Below, piece after piece: positions 1 through 8,988 of a stretch of DNA of 64,000 nt. The notes beneath the pieces are model-generated. The model did no database searches. It saw only the letters and a program-made list of their open reading frames with translations, and was not told the DNA's origin. A program made the position numbers and the translations under genes. The DNA is from Tepidaquicella sp964564635 (GTDB lineage Bacteria; Bacteroidota; Ignavibacteria; Tepidaquicellales; Tepidaquicellaceae). How positions within the stretch are numbered: the stretch's first letter is position 1; every line of letters begins with the position of its first letter. The stretch covers positions 124,001-188,000 of the forward strand of contig CAZMAR010000002.1 of assembly GCA_964564635.1 (NCBI GenBank). Reading direction: 5' to 3'.

Positions 1-916
1 GCTGTTCATACACACTTACAGGAATATTATCATTAAAAAGTTTCGCCTCGAGACAGTTGTTGAAATTATGCACCTGAGCGTTAAAATAATGCTGTTTTAT
101 TTCAGCATCTTGTAAAATTGCGAATGTATTTTGATAATGTTTTTGGTTTTTCCAGAATTCTCTCATAACCAAACTTCTATCTTCTGAATTTTTAGAAGAT
201 CGGTATTTTACATAATTAGCGTAATTTAAGACAACCTTTTCCCCATTACTTAAAACTACTTCAGCATTTGGAAGCTCAGAGTCATTAAGCATATTTGCTG
301 TTTTCGATGGGGTACCAGTAAAAAGCCCTGTTAGAGAAACAATCTTCTGCTGGTCTTCAGGCAAAATATGGTCTTTGCTTCTAATTATATCCTCGATTTT
401 AAAACGATACGGTTCTAATCCAGGTTCTTCAGAAAGGAATTTTCTAAATTTATCTAACCCAAGATTAATAACATCAGTGTTAAAAAAAGACAATTTAGAA
501 TAAAATTGGACAAACATTGTCTGCAACTCTCCTTTCATTGCCTGGAAAGTTGTATTACTTATATCTGTGTTACTTTGGTGTGAAGCATATTCATATAAAA
601 TAGAAGCTCGCAATTCAATTTCATTTAATAGATTGAGAAAAGATAACATTTTATTAGCTGTAGAAGTCCAATTAATTTTTTCTTTATCAACTCTTGCAAT
701 TAATTTTGACACTTCTTCTTTTTCTTTATTCCAGTCATCAATAGAAGCAAATAAATCCTCAATTTTCCAGGTGTACTCGACCGGAATGTCTTTTCTGTCG
801 GTAAGAGAATAATCTGGTATTAATTTATCCTGAGAGAATAATGTATTCATTTGCGTAAAAATTAAGGTTATTACCATAACAAAAAACGAAAATATATAAT
901 TGCTTTTAATAATCAT
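1..916 (-). CDS. pepF: Exported oligoendopeptidase F-like M3 metallopeptidase (N-terminal part)
   Basis: Read from the ATG at 914-916, the frame stays open to the left edge, giving about 305 residues of a longer protein. Residues 1-29 are hydrophobic and end near LFSQ, which looks like a signal peptide, so the enzyme is probably exported; most PepF proteins are cytoplasmic. The next segment, DRKDIPVEYTWKIEDLF, is typical of the start of M3B oligoendopeptidase F, a zinc endopeptidase that cuts short peptides. The helical N-terminal lobe follows. The HExxH zinc site lies in the C-terminal half and is outside the window, so catalytic competence cannot be judged. An internal Met near residue 23 is an alternative start but would lose the signal sequence. 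Confidence 0.72.
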   Translation of the reverse strand, partial: MIIKSNYIFSFFVMVITLIFTQMNTLFSQDKLIPDYSLTDRKDIPVEYTWKIEDLFASIDDWNKEKEEVSKLIARVDKEKINWTSTANKMLSFLNLLNEIELRASILYEYASHQSNTDISNTTFQAMKGELQTMFVQFYSKLSFFNTDVINLGLDKFRKFLSEEPGLEPYRFKIEDIIRSKDHILPEDQQKIVSLTGLFTGTPSKTANMLNDSELPNAEVVLSNGEKVVLNYANYVKYRSSKNSEDRSLVMREFWKNQKHYQNTFAILQDAEIKQHYFNAQVHNFNNCLEAKLFNDNIPVSVYEQ

Positions 917-1129
917 ATATAGTTAAATTTTAAGTTTATGAATTAAGTTTTATGTAAATTAACAATATAAAATTTTTAATTAAAGTAATAATAAAACCCT
1001 CAGTTTTTTCATGAGAGGAGCTTTAAGATTTAAATATAAGTATATGTAATTTCATTTAAAGTAATAATATAAAAAATTATCTTTAATCATCAGTTGAATA
1101 AAATTTATTAAACTATATTTATATTCTAA

Positions 1130-2308
1130 GTGTTTACAAATATTCTTGAGAAAAAAATCAAAAATGAACTTTCAAAAGCTTTATCTTTTGTAAAAAATAA
1201 GAAACAATTTTCGCTTAATGATGTTCTTCTGAGTGATGTGTCAGAATTTACAAAACAATTTATAAGGCAGGAAGTAATAAAAGATATACAATATACCACC
1301 CAACAAACAGAGACTATATATGATAGTACAACCTCCGGGCTGGTTCTAAACATGACTTCAATCATTGATAAAGAGAACTTGAATAAAATTATTGAAAAGT
1401 CCATAAAATTACAATTTAACTATACAATAAGACCCAGATGGACTTTAATTAATTATTTATTTGGAAAGTTAGAATCAGCAACTATTGATAGCGTCAGGAA
1501 AAAATTAACAATATTTAGTTTTTATAAATACTACCTTGATACTATAATTAACTACATTAACGATAGACCAGATACAACAAGCATTGTAGTTACAAAAAAT
1601 AGGGTAAAATCTTTATTGGATAATACTGATACAATAATACATGACAAACTACTTACTAATCCCTCTTCGGTTAAGGTAAAGAATTTTTTCTTGCAATTAT
1701 TTAAATTAAAATACGAAGATATCTATCAACCAAAACTTGATGATACAATCCCCTTTGGATTTATAAGAATATTTTTAGAGGATAAAGCATTTTATGGCAT
1801 TCTGGATAGGTTTATGCAATTTTATAACTACATTTATGATGAACTATCAGATGAGGATAACCTGTATGATTCTAAAGAAATTAAATTAAAAGACATTATA
1901 AAAATTATTACAGGACAGGTTAAAGTTGAGGAAGCAGAGATAAAATATATAACGCCGGATTTAAACAATGATTACTTATTCTTAACGGAAGATGCATTTG
2001 AAGAAAAAAAGAAGGAAGATATCAATTTAAAAACTAATGGTAAAGTAACTAATCAAAAAGTACGAGGTGAAACCGATAAAGATTATGTGCTAAATTACTT
2101 TACAAAAGATGAAATTGATAAAATACAAAGGAAAGTATTTAAGAATAACAAAGTATTACTGATTGAATTTTTTGAGAGGATTAAAGATTATTCTTCATGG
2201 GAAGAAGTATCTGAAAAACTAAAAACCGTATTTGAAAATAATAAGGTAGATATATATGATGAAGAAGTTGTTAGTTTTGTAAATAAACTTAATGATTACT
2301 ATTTTTAA
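1130..2308 (+). CDS. Uncharacterised 392-residue protein upstream of obgE
   Basis: I do not recognise this protein. The frame begins with GTG at 1130 and runs 392 codons. It is lysine-, isoleucine- and asparagine-rich, has no signal peptide or obvious membrane segment, and reads as mostly helical, so it is probably cytoplasmic. A charged low-complexity stretch around residues 285-320 separates a long N-terminal region from a short C-terminal helical part. It lies 56 bases before obgE on the same strand and may share its transcript. A role near ribosome assembly would be pure guilt by association. Confidence 0.6.
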   Translation: MFTNILEKKIKNELSKALSFVKNKKQFSLNDVLLSDVSEFTKQFIRQEVIKDIQYTTQQTETIYDSTTSGLVLNMTSIIDKENLNKIIEKSIKLQFNYTIRPRWTLINYLFGKLESATIDSVRKKLTIFSFYKYYLDTIINYINDRPDTTSIVVTKNRVKSLLDNTDTIIHDKLLTNPSSVKVKNFFLQLFKLKYEDIYQPKLDDTIPFGFIRIFLEDKAFYGILDRFMQFYNYIYDELSDEDNLYDSKEIKLKDIIKIITGQVKVEEAEIKYITPDLNNDYLFLTEDAFEEKKKEDINLKTNGKVTNQKVRGETDKDYVLNYFTKDEIDKIQRKVFKNNKVLLIEFFERIKDYSSWEEVSEKLKTVFENNKVDIYDEEVVSFVNKLNDYYF

Positions 2309-2364
2309 ATTAACCAATAAAAAAGAAATTTCTAAAAAGATTATATACAAGATAAATTTCGTAG

Positions 2365-3420
2365 ATGAAAATAATAGATTATGCGAAAATAGAGATTGAA
2401 TCTGGAAGAGGAGGAAACGGATGTATAAGCTTTAGAAGAGAAAAATATGTACCCAAAGGCGGACCAAATGGTGGTGATGGTGGGAAAGGGGGTGATGTTA
2501 TATTTAAAGCAAAATCTTCTTTATCTACTTTAATTGATTTGAACTATAGAAAAAAATATAAAGCTGGTAGAGGTATGCATGGTATGGGGGGAGATAAAAA
2601 TGGAAAGAACGGTAAAGATTGTATTATAGAAGTACCCTGTGGAAGCGTAATAAAAAATGCTGAAACAGGAGAAATTATTGCTGAGCTACTGAAAGATGGT
2701 GAACAGGTAACCGTTTTAAAAGGTGGCCGTGGCGGTAGAGGAAATACACATTTTAAATCACCAACAAATAGAACTCCAAGATATGCAGAAAAAGGTGAAC
2801 CGGGTAAAGCTCTGATAGTAGAAATTGAACTAAAATTAATTGCAGATGTCGGACTTGTTGGTTTTCCTAATGCTGGTAAATCAACTTTGATTTCCAGAAT
2901 TTCCTCTGCAAAACCTAAGATTGCAGATTATCCATTTACAACTCTTTCACCTGTACTTGGAATTGTTAAATCCCCCGACTACGAATCGTCTGGAACAACC
3001 TTTGTTGTTGCGGATATTCCTGGGATTATTGAAGGAGCTTCACAAGGGAAGGGTTTAGGAATAAAGTTTTTAAAACATATTGAAAGAACAAAAATATTAG
3101 TTTTTTTATTTGATGTCTCATTACTTTTAACAAAAGATGGGGAATTATCTGAGAATAAAGATACTTTTAAAAAACACTATGATATTCTTGTAAATGAATT
3201 AAAAACGTATTCAGAACAAACCTTTACAAAATTACTAAAAAAACCAAGAATATTATGCATAACAAAAATTGATATATTAAACAATTCTCAGAAAAAGATA
3301 CTTCAGGAATTATACCCAGATGTTATATGTATATCATCGGTTAAAGGAGAAAACTTAAAAAAGCTTATTTTAGAAATTCAAACCTTATTAGTAACGGAGA
3401 ATAATAAACAGAAGCAATAA
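2365..3420 (+). CDS. obgE: GTPase ObgE/CgtA
   Basis: Obg is a P-loop GTPase that binds the 50S ribosomal subunit and takes part in late ribosome assembly and stress signalling. The first ~158 residues form the glycine-rich Obg fold (runs such as GGNGC and GGDGGKGGDV). The G domain follows, with Walker A GFPNAGKS at 166-173, the switch region YPFTTLSPVLGIV, the G3 motif DIPGIIEG and the G4 motif TKID. The length of 351 is normal for a short Obg lacking the variable OCT extension. Its stop overlaps the surE start by one base, so the two are translationally coupled. Confidence 0.97.
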   Translation: MKIIDYAKIEIESGRGGNGCISFRREKYVPKGGPNGGDGGKGGDVIFKAKSSLSTLIDLNYRKKYKAGRGMHGMGGDKNGKNGKDCIIEVPCGSVIKNAETGEIIAELLKDGEQVTVLKGGRGGRGNTHFKSPTNRTPRYAEKGEPGKALIVEIELKLIADVGLVGFPNAGKSTLISRISSAKPKIADYPFTTLSPVLGIVKSPDYESSGTTFVVADIPGIIEGASQGKGLGIKFLKHIERTKILVFLFDVSLLLTKDGELSENKDTFKKHYDILVNELKTYSEQTFTKLLKKPRILCITKIDILNNSQKKILQELYPDVICISSVKGENLKKLILEIQTLLVTENNKQKQ

Positions 3421-4187
3421 TGAAACCAACAATACTTATTTCGAATGATGATGGAATTGAATCCCCGGGAATTATTAAGCTTGCAGCAGAAGTAAGAAAA
3501 TTTGCAAATGTAATTGTTTCAGCTCCACACACTCAACAGAGTGCCGTAGGGCATTCTATTACAATGTCAAATCCGATTAGAGTTAGCAAAATCTATCTTG
3601 GGAAAAAGTTTTTCGGTTATGCTGTTGAAGGAACACCAGCAGATTCTGTTAAACTGGCTGTTCATAATTTATTAAAAGGAAGAAAAATAGATTTACTTAT
3701 CTCAGGAATAAATCAGGGGGCAAATACCGCTATAAATATAATTTATTCAGGGACTGTTTCTGCGGCAACAGAAGGTACTATTTTAGGGATTCCCTCAATT
3801 GCAGTATCATTAGCAAGCTATGTTTATAAAAATTTTGATGTTGCAGCTAATATTTCCTGTAAAATTGCTAAATATGTATTAAAAAAGGGACTACCGAAAG
3901 GAACACTTTTAAACATAAATATTCCCCCTGTTTCTAAAAGCAAGATAAAAGGGATTGTAATTACGAAACAGGGAAAATCATATTGGAATGATGTTTATGA
4001 AAGAAGGATTGACCCCAACAATAGAGAATATTACTGGTTAACAGGATATATGGTAAAAACTGATAACAGCATTGAATATGATGTTAATGCAGTTGAAAAA
4101 AATTATGTTTCAGTTACCCCCATTCATTATGATTTAACAGATTATGAAACATACGAAAGAATAAAATCCTGGAAAATAAATTTGTAA
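3420..4187 (+). CDS. surE: 5'-nucleotidase SurE (survival protein)
   Basis: SurE is a metal-dependent nucleoside 5'-monophosphate phosphatase, active in the cytoplasm. The N-terminus carries the family signature ISNDDGIESPGI with the metal ligands D10 and D11, and SGINQGAN near residue 97 is the second conserved loop. The 255 residues match the usual family length. The ATG overlaps the last base of the obgE stop codon, which fixes the start and implies coupling. No gene follows for 290 bases, so this probably ends the transcript. Confidence 0.96.
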   Translation: MKPTILISNDDGIESPGIIKLAAEVRKFANVIVSAPHTQQSAVGHSITMSNPIRVSKIYLGKKFFGYAVEGTPADSVKLAVHNLLKGRKIDLLISGINQGANTAINIIYSGTVSAATEGTILGIPSIAVSLASYVYKNFDVAANISCKIAKYVLKKGLPKGTLLNINIPPVSKSKIKGIVITKQGKSYWNDVYERRIDPNNREYYWLTGYMVKTDNSIEYDVNAVEKNYVSVTPIHYDLTDYETYERIKSWKINL

Positions 4188-4477
4188 GAAAATCTTCATA
4201 ATTTTATATTATTTATTTTATTTTTAAAGGGAAGCAAGCCACTTTTCCATCCTTTTTTCTTTATACCTTAGAAAACATTTTACCATGAGAGTTTAGTTTT
4301 TTTATAATTTTATTTATTAAAGAAGATTCTTTAGTGGTTTAAATAGAAATCAGAAAATAAATTGCAAAGAATTATAAATAGCCTTAAATCTCATTTTAAA
4401 GTGAGGATTTTATTAATTGAATTATAATTACAAATAATATAGATTTAAAAAACTTTTTAAACTAAAACCCAAAAACT

Positions 4478-5161
4478 ATGAAAATAATATATCATGGACA
4501 TTCTTTTTTAGAAATTATTTCAGGGGATTATGTAATCCTCATAGACCCCTTTATTTCTGGCAATCCCGTATGTGATATAAAGAAAGAAGATATTAAAAAA
4601 TGTGACTATATTATACTTACGCACGGGCATGGCGATCATTATGGAGATACAGATTATCTTGCGAAGAAATTTGACTCTACTATTTTAGCAATTTATGAAC
4701 TTGCAGTCTTTGCAGCCAAGAAAGGGTTAAAAACCCATGAATTAAACATTGGTGGTGGATTTAATTTTCCATTTGGAAGAATAAAACTTACCCCAGCAAA
4801 TCATTCATCATCTAATACCGAAGGTGGATATGCAGGAGATCCAGCTGGTATATTGCTCTACGCAGAAGGAAAAACAATTTATCATGCTGGAGATACATCA
4901 CTATTTGAGGATATGAAAACTATAGGAGAAACAAATAAAGTTGATGTAGCATTTTTGCCAATCGGAGATAATTATACAATGGGAATTGATGATGCAGTTA
5001 AAGCTTCTGAATACATTAAAGCAGAAACAATAGTACCAATACATTATAACACATTTGAAATTATTAAAGCTGATGAAAAAGAATTTCATCGTAAAATTGA
5101 ATCAATTGGAAAAAAATGTATAATTATGAAACCTGGTGACTATTACGAGTTAAAGAATTAA
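4478..5161 (+). CDS. UPF0173-type metal-dependent hydrolase
   Basis: A 227-residue metallo-beta-lactamase-fold hydrolase of the UPF0173/YtkL-like family. The zinc-binding motif THGHGDH lies at 48-54, HAGDTSLF sits in the middle of the protein and a third ligand histidine occurs in IPIHYNTF near the C-terminus. It has no signal peptide, so it is cytoplasmic. The family is widespread but its physiological substrate is not established. parA begins 29 bases downstream on the same strand, and the two may be co-transcribed. Confidence 0.85.
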   Translation: MKIIYHGHSFLEIISGDYVILIDPFISGNPVCDIKKEDIKKCDYIILTHGHGDHYGDTDYLAKKFDSTILAIYELAVFAAKKGLKTHELNIGGGFNFPFGRIKLTPANHSSSNTEGGYAGDPAGILLYAEGKTIYHAGDTSLFEDMKTIGETNKVDVAFLPIGDNYTMGIDDAVKASEYIKAETIVPIHYNTFEIIKADEKEFHRKIESIGKKCIIMKPGDYYELKN

Positions 5162-5190
5162 GTTTTTCATTAAGAAATTAAATTAACCAT

Positions 5191-5979
5191 TTGACAAAAA
5201 TTATAGCAATAGCAAACCAAAAAGGTGGCGTTGGAAAAACCACTACAGCGGTTAATCTTTCTACCGCAATTGTTCTTGCAGGCAAACGTGTATTATTAAT
5301 TGATTCTGACCCTCAAGCAAATGCAACAACAGGCATGGGAATAGAAGCAAAAGATGATGGAAATACCATTTATGAAGTTACAGTTATGGATAAGAAATTG
5401 TCGGATGTGATTAAAAAAACGATAGTTGAAAATCTTGATATAGTGACCTCTCATATCAACTTTGTAGCAGCCGAACTTGAGTTAAAAGACCTGCCTAATA
5501 GAGAAACAAAATTGAAACAAAAAATAGAAGAGTTCATTTCTGAAAATAAATTTTCTCTTACAAATTATGATTTTATATTTATAGACTGTCCCCCATCTTT
5601 AGGGCTAATTACACTAAACGCACTTACTGCTGCTGATACTGTACTTATTCCGGTTCAAAGTGAATATTATGCGCTTGAGGGATTATCACAATTATTAAAT
5701 ACCTTAAAACTGGTTAAAAATACTTTTAATCCTTCATTAAATATAGAAGGATATTTACTTACGATGTTTGATTCACGATTACGCTTAGCAAACCAGGTAG
5801 AAATGGAAATAAGGAAATTTTTTGGTAATAAAGTTTTTGAGGTTAAAATTGCAAGAAATGTAAAGATTGGAGAAGCGCCAAGCTTTGGCAAACCTGTTTT
5901 AATATATGATCCGACCTCTACGGGAGCGCAGAATTATATAGAATTAGCAAAGGAGTTTTTAACAAGGAATCCAACATAA
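5191..5979 (+). CDS. parA: Chromosome partitioning ATPase ParA (Soj)
   Basis: ParA forms ATP-dependent dimers on the nucleoid and, with ParB-parS, moves newly replicated origins apart. The deviant Walker A motif KGGVGKTT is at residues 11-18, IDSDPQAN follows as Walker A', and FIDCPPSLG is the Walker B region. The length of 262 fits chromosomal Soj-type ParA without an N-terminal HTH domain. The start is TTG at 5191: the conserved N-terminus begins immediately and no in-frame ATG lies upstream. parB follows after 42 bases, the usual operon order. Confidence 0.95.
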   Translation: MTKIIAIANQKGGVGKTTTAVNLSTAIVLAGKRVLLIDSDPQANATTGMGIEAKDDGNTIYEVTVMDKKLSDVIKKTIVENLDIVTSHINFVAAELELKDLPNRETKLKQKIEEFISENKFSLTNYDFIFIDCPPSLGLITLNALTAADTVLIPVQSEYYALEGLSQLLNTLKLVKNTFNPSLNIEGYLLTMFDSRLRLANQVEMEIRKFFGNKVFEVKIARNVKIGEAPSFGKPVLIYDPTSTGAQNYIELAKEFLTRNPT

Positions 5980-6021
5980 AAGTAGCAGCAATATTTTAAA
6001 AATCTTAAATTAAATCTCTTA

Positions 6022-6972
6022 ATGAGTGAGAAAAAAACTGTATTAGGTAAAGGGTTATCTGCAATTTTTGGCGATAAAACAACAGACCTTCTGTCAGAAC
6101 AGAAAGAGCAAATAAAGGAAACTCAGGATGGAAAAAAAGAAAATATTTTCTATGTAGAATTAGATAAATTGGTTTACAACAAAGCTCAACCAAGAAAAGA
6201 TTTTAACGAAGAAAAGCTAAAAGAACTAATTGAATCAATAAGAGTCAACGGAATATTACAACCCATACTTGTAAAGCCTGTATTGGAAGATAAAGAAATC
6301 AGGTATTACTTAATCGCCGGAGAAAGAAGAGTTAGGGCTGCTTTGAAGTTGGGATTATTAAAAATTCCTGCATATATAAAAGAAGATATAGAAGAAAAAT
6401 CAGAACAATTATTAGAACTTGCCCTGACAGAAAACCTGCAGAGAGAAAACCTTAACCCAATGGAATTATCAGATGCATACCAGAAATTAATTACAGAGTT
6501 TGGGTTAACCCAGGAAGAAATAGCAAAGCGTGTTTCTAAAGATAGAAGTACAGTAGCAAATTTTTTACGCCTTCAAAAGTTGCCACCGGAAATTCAAGAA
6601 TCACTCCGTAAAGAAGAGATAACAGAAGCGCATGCGAGACTAATTCTCAGAATTGAAGACACAGAAAAACAACTCGAGTATTGGAGGAAAACACTTTCTG
6701 AATCGTTAACAGTACAAGAGCTATATAATTATACTAAAGAATTTATTAAGCAACCCAAAAAAAGACGAAAGCAGAAAAAAAATTCTTCAGCACAACTGGA
6801 AATATTAGCAAACAACAGCAAACTTCAGCAACTCGAAGAACAGCTAATGCATTATTTTGGAACAAAAGTAAAAATTAAACCAAGAACACAAAACACTGGA
6901 GAAATTATAATTGAGTACTTCAATGATGATGATATAGATAGAATAATAGATAAGTGCACCCCTGGAGATTAA
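6022..6972 (+). CDS. parB: Chromosome partitioning protein ParB (Spo0J)
   Basis: ParB binds parS, loads onto DNA as a CTP-dependent clamp and activates ParA. The N-terminus has the short basic ParA-interaction peptide (KGLSAIFG). The ParB/Srx domain includes QPRKDF and the CTP-binding GERRVRAA at 100-107. Next are ENLQRENLNPMELS and a helix-turn-helix around residues 140-180, followed by a lysine-rich linker and a C-terminal dimerisation segment. The 316 residues are normal. I found no obvious parS palindrome close by. Confidence 0.95.
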   Translation: MSEKKTVLGKGLSAIFGDKTTDLLSEQKEQIKETQDGKKENIFYVELDKLVYNKAQPRKDFNEEKLKELIESIRVNGILQPILVKPVLEDKEIRYYLIAGERRVRAALKLGLLKIPAYIKEDIEEKSEQLLELALTENLQRENLNPMELSDAYQKLITEFGLTQEEIAKRVSKDRSTVANFLRLQKLPPEIQESLRKEEITEAHARLILRIEDTEKQLEYWRKTLSESLTVQELYNYTKEFIKQPKKRRKQKKNSSAQLEILANNSKLQQLEEQLMHYFGTKVKIKPRTQNTGEIIIEYFNDDDIDRIIDKCTPGD

Positions 6973-6987
6973 ATAAAAAAAACATAT

Positions 6988-7368
6988 ATGAAAAAAATAT
7001 TGTTTAGTGATAAACTTCCAAAACCAATAGGACCATATTCACAAGCAATAAAAGCGGGAGATTTTATATTTACATCAGGAATGATTCCTATTAATAATGA
7101 CGGGAGCATTGTTAATGGTGATATAAAAGAGCAAACCAAAACTGTTCTTGAAAATCTAAAATTATTTGTTGAAGATAATAATTTATCGCTTAACGATGTA
7201 GTTAAGATTACAGTCTATATTGATGATATAAATGATTTTTCAAAAATGAATGAAGTCTATAGCAATTATATGAGTTCTTCACTACCCGCTCGCAGTATTG
7301 CTGAGGTTTCTAAACTCCCCAAGGGGGTCAAAATAGAAATTGATGCAATAATTTATTGTGGTAAATGA
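6988..7368 (+). CDS. ridA: RidA family reactive enamine/imine deaminase
   Basis: RidA hydrolyses reactive enamine/imine intermediates released by PLP enzymes such as threonine dehydratase, preventing damage to other PLP proteins. The 126-residue length and the signature region LPARSIAEVSKLPKGVKIEI match the family; R102 and E117 correspond to the conserved substrate-contacting Arg and catalytic-site Glu. It lies 15 bases after parB and is probably on the same transcript, though no functional link is known. It converges with rpsT, whose stop is 12 bases away. Confidence 0.93.
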   Translation: MKKILFSDKLPKPIGPYSQAIKAGDFIFTSGMIPINNDGSIVNGDIKEQTKTVLENLKLFVEDNNLSLNDVVKITVYIDDINDFSKMNEVYSNYMSSSLPARSIAEVSKLPKGVKIEIDAIIYCGK

Positions 7369-7380
7369 ATTATTAATTAA

Positions 7381-7638
7381 TTAAGGCAAAGATTTTATAT
7401 ACTTACTAAGTTTTGATTTTAATCTTGCCGCTTTATTTTTATGAATAATGTTTTTTGTTGCTGCCCTATCAAGTGTAGAAACTGCTTTTTTTAGTTCGGT
7501 TTCAGCAGCTGTTTTATCTTTTTGTGTACGGACCTTTTTTATAACACTGCGAATTTTTGCTTTATATTGTTTATTATGTATGGTCCTCTTTTTAGTTTGT
7601 CTTGCTCTTTTTTGAGCTGATTTATGTCTGAGTGGCAT
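7381..7638 (-). CDS. rpsT: 30S ribosomal protein S20
   Basis: S20 is a small basic primary rRNA-binding protein of the 30S subunit. I place the start at the ATG at 7636-7638, where the typical N-terminus MPLRHKSAQKRARQTKKR begins. This gives 85 residues, the normal size; extending upstream in frame adds a hydrophobic segment foreign to the family. The protein is mostly Lys, Arg and Ala in long helices, ending with the C-terminal helix that carries RAATKNIIHKNKAARLKSKL. It is monocistronic, with an AT-rich region of about 330 bases upstream and no clear Shine-Dalgarno sequence. Confidence 0.95.
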   Translation of the reverse strand: MPLRHKSAQKRARQTKKRTIHNKQYKAKIRSVIKKVRTQKDKTAAETELKKAVSTLDRAATKNIIHKNKAARLKSKLSKYIKSLP

Positions 7639-7965
7639 AAAAAATATAAGTTTTATAAACTTCCAAAATAACAATTAAATAAACAATATTCAACGGTAAT
7701 AATAGTCCTCTCAATGTGTTTGAAACATTCTAATTCAGTAAAAAAGTATGTACATCTGTAGTTATAATTCAATGTTAAATACCTATATCATTTCAAGTAT
7801 TTTATAAATAGGATATTTATGCATTATTTTTATTAATACAAAATACTATTTTAGAAATTTCATTTTCTTACATTTTGAGAAGTCTTTTATTATAATTATT
7901 ATAAGCAGATAGAAATATATACAACCTGACTTTACATAAACATTCAATTTAAATAAGACATTTTT
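7639..7965. other. Intergenic region between rpsT and the C_GCAxxG_C_C gene
   Basis: These 327 AT-rich bases separate two divergent genes and presumably hold their promoters and the rpsT leader. I see no tRNA-like T-loop, no strong hairpin followed by a T run, and no reading frame resembling a protein. Confidence 0.5.
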
Positions 7966-8433
7966 ATGTTGGAAAACCAAAAATTATTTACAGCTAAAAA
8001 CAAAGCTATAAAGGTATTTAGCAAGGGTTATAATTGTGCTCAGTCAATATTTTATGCCTATTGTAGTAAGGTTGGGATTAAAGAAGCAGACGCGGAAAGA
8101 ATTGCAGCTGGGTTTGGAGGGGGAATTGCAATGAATCAAAATATATGCGGGGCACTAACAGGAGCGATAATTTTGATTGGCTGTAAATATTTTGATAATA
8201 ATGATGTAAAAGGTTCTAAGAGAAAAGTTTATAAAAAAGTAAATATGTTTCTTGGCGAATTTGAAAAGTTACACGGAAGCATAAATTGTAAAGAATTGAT
8301 AGGGGTTGATTTTTCTGCAAAGGTGGAATTACAGGAGGCAAGAGAAAAAGATTTATTTAATAAAATATGCTCAAGATATATTGAGAGTATATGTTCTTTA
8401 TTAGAGAAACATATTCCAGAGTTCAAAGAATAG
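7966..8433 (+). CDS. C_GCAxxG_C_C family protein (putative redox protein)
   Basis: This 155-residue protein has the cysteine pattern of the C_GCAxxG_C_C family: GYNCAQSIFYAYC near residues 26-38, CGALTGA in the middle, and further cysteines in SINCKEL and near the C-terminus. Such proteins are soluble, helical and thought to have a redox or metal-related role, but none is well defined biochemically. There is no signal peptide. It stands alone on the plus strand and converges with the small membrane protein ending at 8444. It uses TAG as its stop, showing that TAG is a normal stop in this genome. Confidence 0.8.
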   Translation: MLENQKLFTAKNKAIKVFSKGYNCAQSIFYAYCSKVGIKEADAERIAAGFGGGIAMNQNICGALTGAIILIGCKYFDNNDVKGSKRKVYKKVNMFLGEFEKLHGSINCKELIGVDFSAKVELQEAREKDLFNKICSRYIESICSLLEKHIPEFKE

Positions 8434-8443
8434 AACTTATAAA

Positions 8444-8923
8444 TTAGTTAAATGAAATTTGTAGCAGGTCTTTTTTAGAGGGGAAATTTATGTATATATA
8501 TAAAAGAGAAACAACACATCCTACAGTTGAGAATAAAATATCCTTAGTTAGAAATAAATTTGTAACAATACAAAATAAACCTCCAAAATCACATAAAGCC
8601 ATAGGGAAAACAATTGCATTAAAATAAGAAGCCATAAAATTTTTTTCCTTAACTCTTTTTAATAAAAATTTTTTTAATGGATTTGATAATACACAAACAA
8701 GGATACAAATAAAAAGTGAAATAAATTTAATATACAAAAAATTTTCTGTTATGTTATATGCGGGAGAAAATAAACCGATAAAATAGATAACGAGTATTCC
8801 AAGTACAATAGCAACAGTTAGAATTCTTAACCTTCTCAAGACAAAATTCAATTCAATTTGTAATTTAGTAGAGAGGGGTTCTCCTTTTTCATTTGTGATA
8901 AAATTTTTTTCCAAACTGTTCAT
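8444..8923 (-). CDS. Small uncharacterised integral membrane protein
   Basis: I do not recognise a family. The 159 residues contain about four hydrophobic membrane segments, near residues 33-53, 63-82, 100-120 and 128-148, with basic loops such as LKKFLLKRVKEKN between them. The start is the ATG at 8921-8923. It is divergent from ruvB, with about 65 bases between the starts, so their promoters probably overlap. Nothing in the sequence points to a substrate or partner. Confidence 0.55.
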   Translation of the reverse strand: MNSLEKNFITNEKGEPLSTKLQIELNFVLRRLRILTVAIVLGILVIYFIGLFSPAYNITENFLYIKFISLFICILVCVLSNPLKKFLLKRVKEKNFMASYFNAIVFPMALCDFGGLFCIVTNLFLTKDILFSTVGCVVSLLYIYINFPSKKDLLQISFN

Positions 8924-8988
8924 AACTTATATTGGTGAAAAGTTTTGTTAATTGTATATACTTAAATTTAACATTATTTTTAGTCAAA

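Noticed and set aside
567..812. Plus-strand open frame inside the oligoendopeptidase gene
   Set aside because: It is antisense to a clearly conserved protein and has no recognisable product or start signal.
4188..4477. Weak hairpin near 4390 (CTCATTTTAAAGTGAG) in the gap after surE
   Set aside because: The stem is short and A-T rich with almost no loop, and the downstream T run is interrupted; not convincing as a terminator or RNA.
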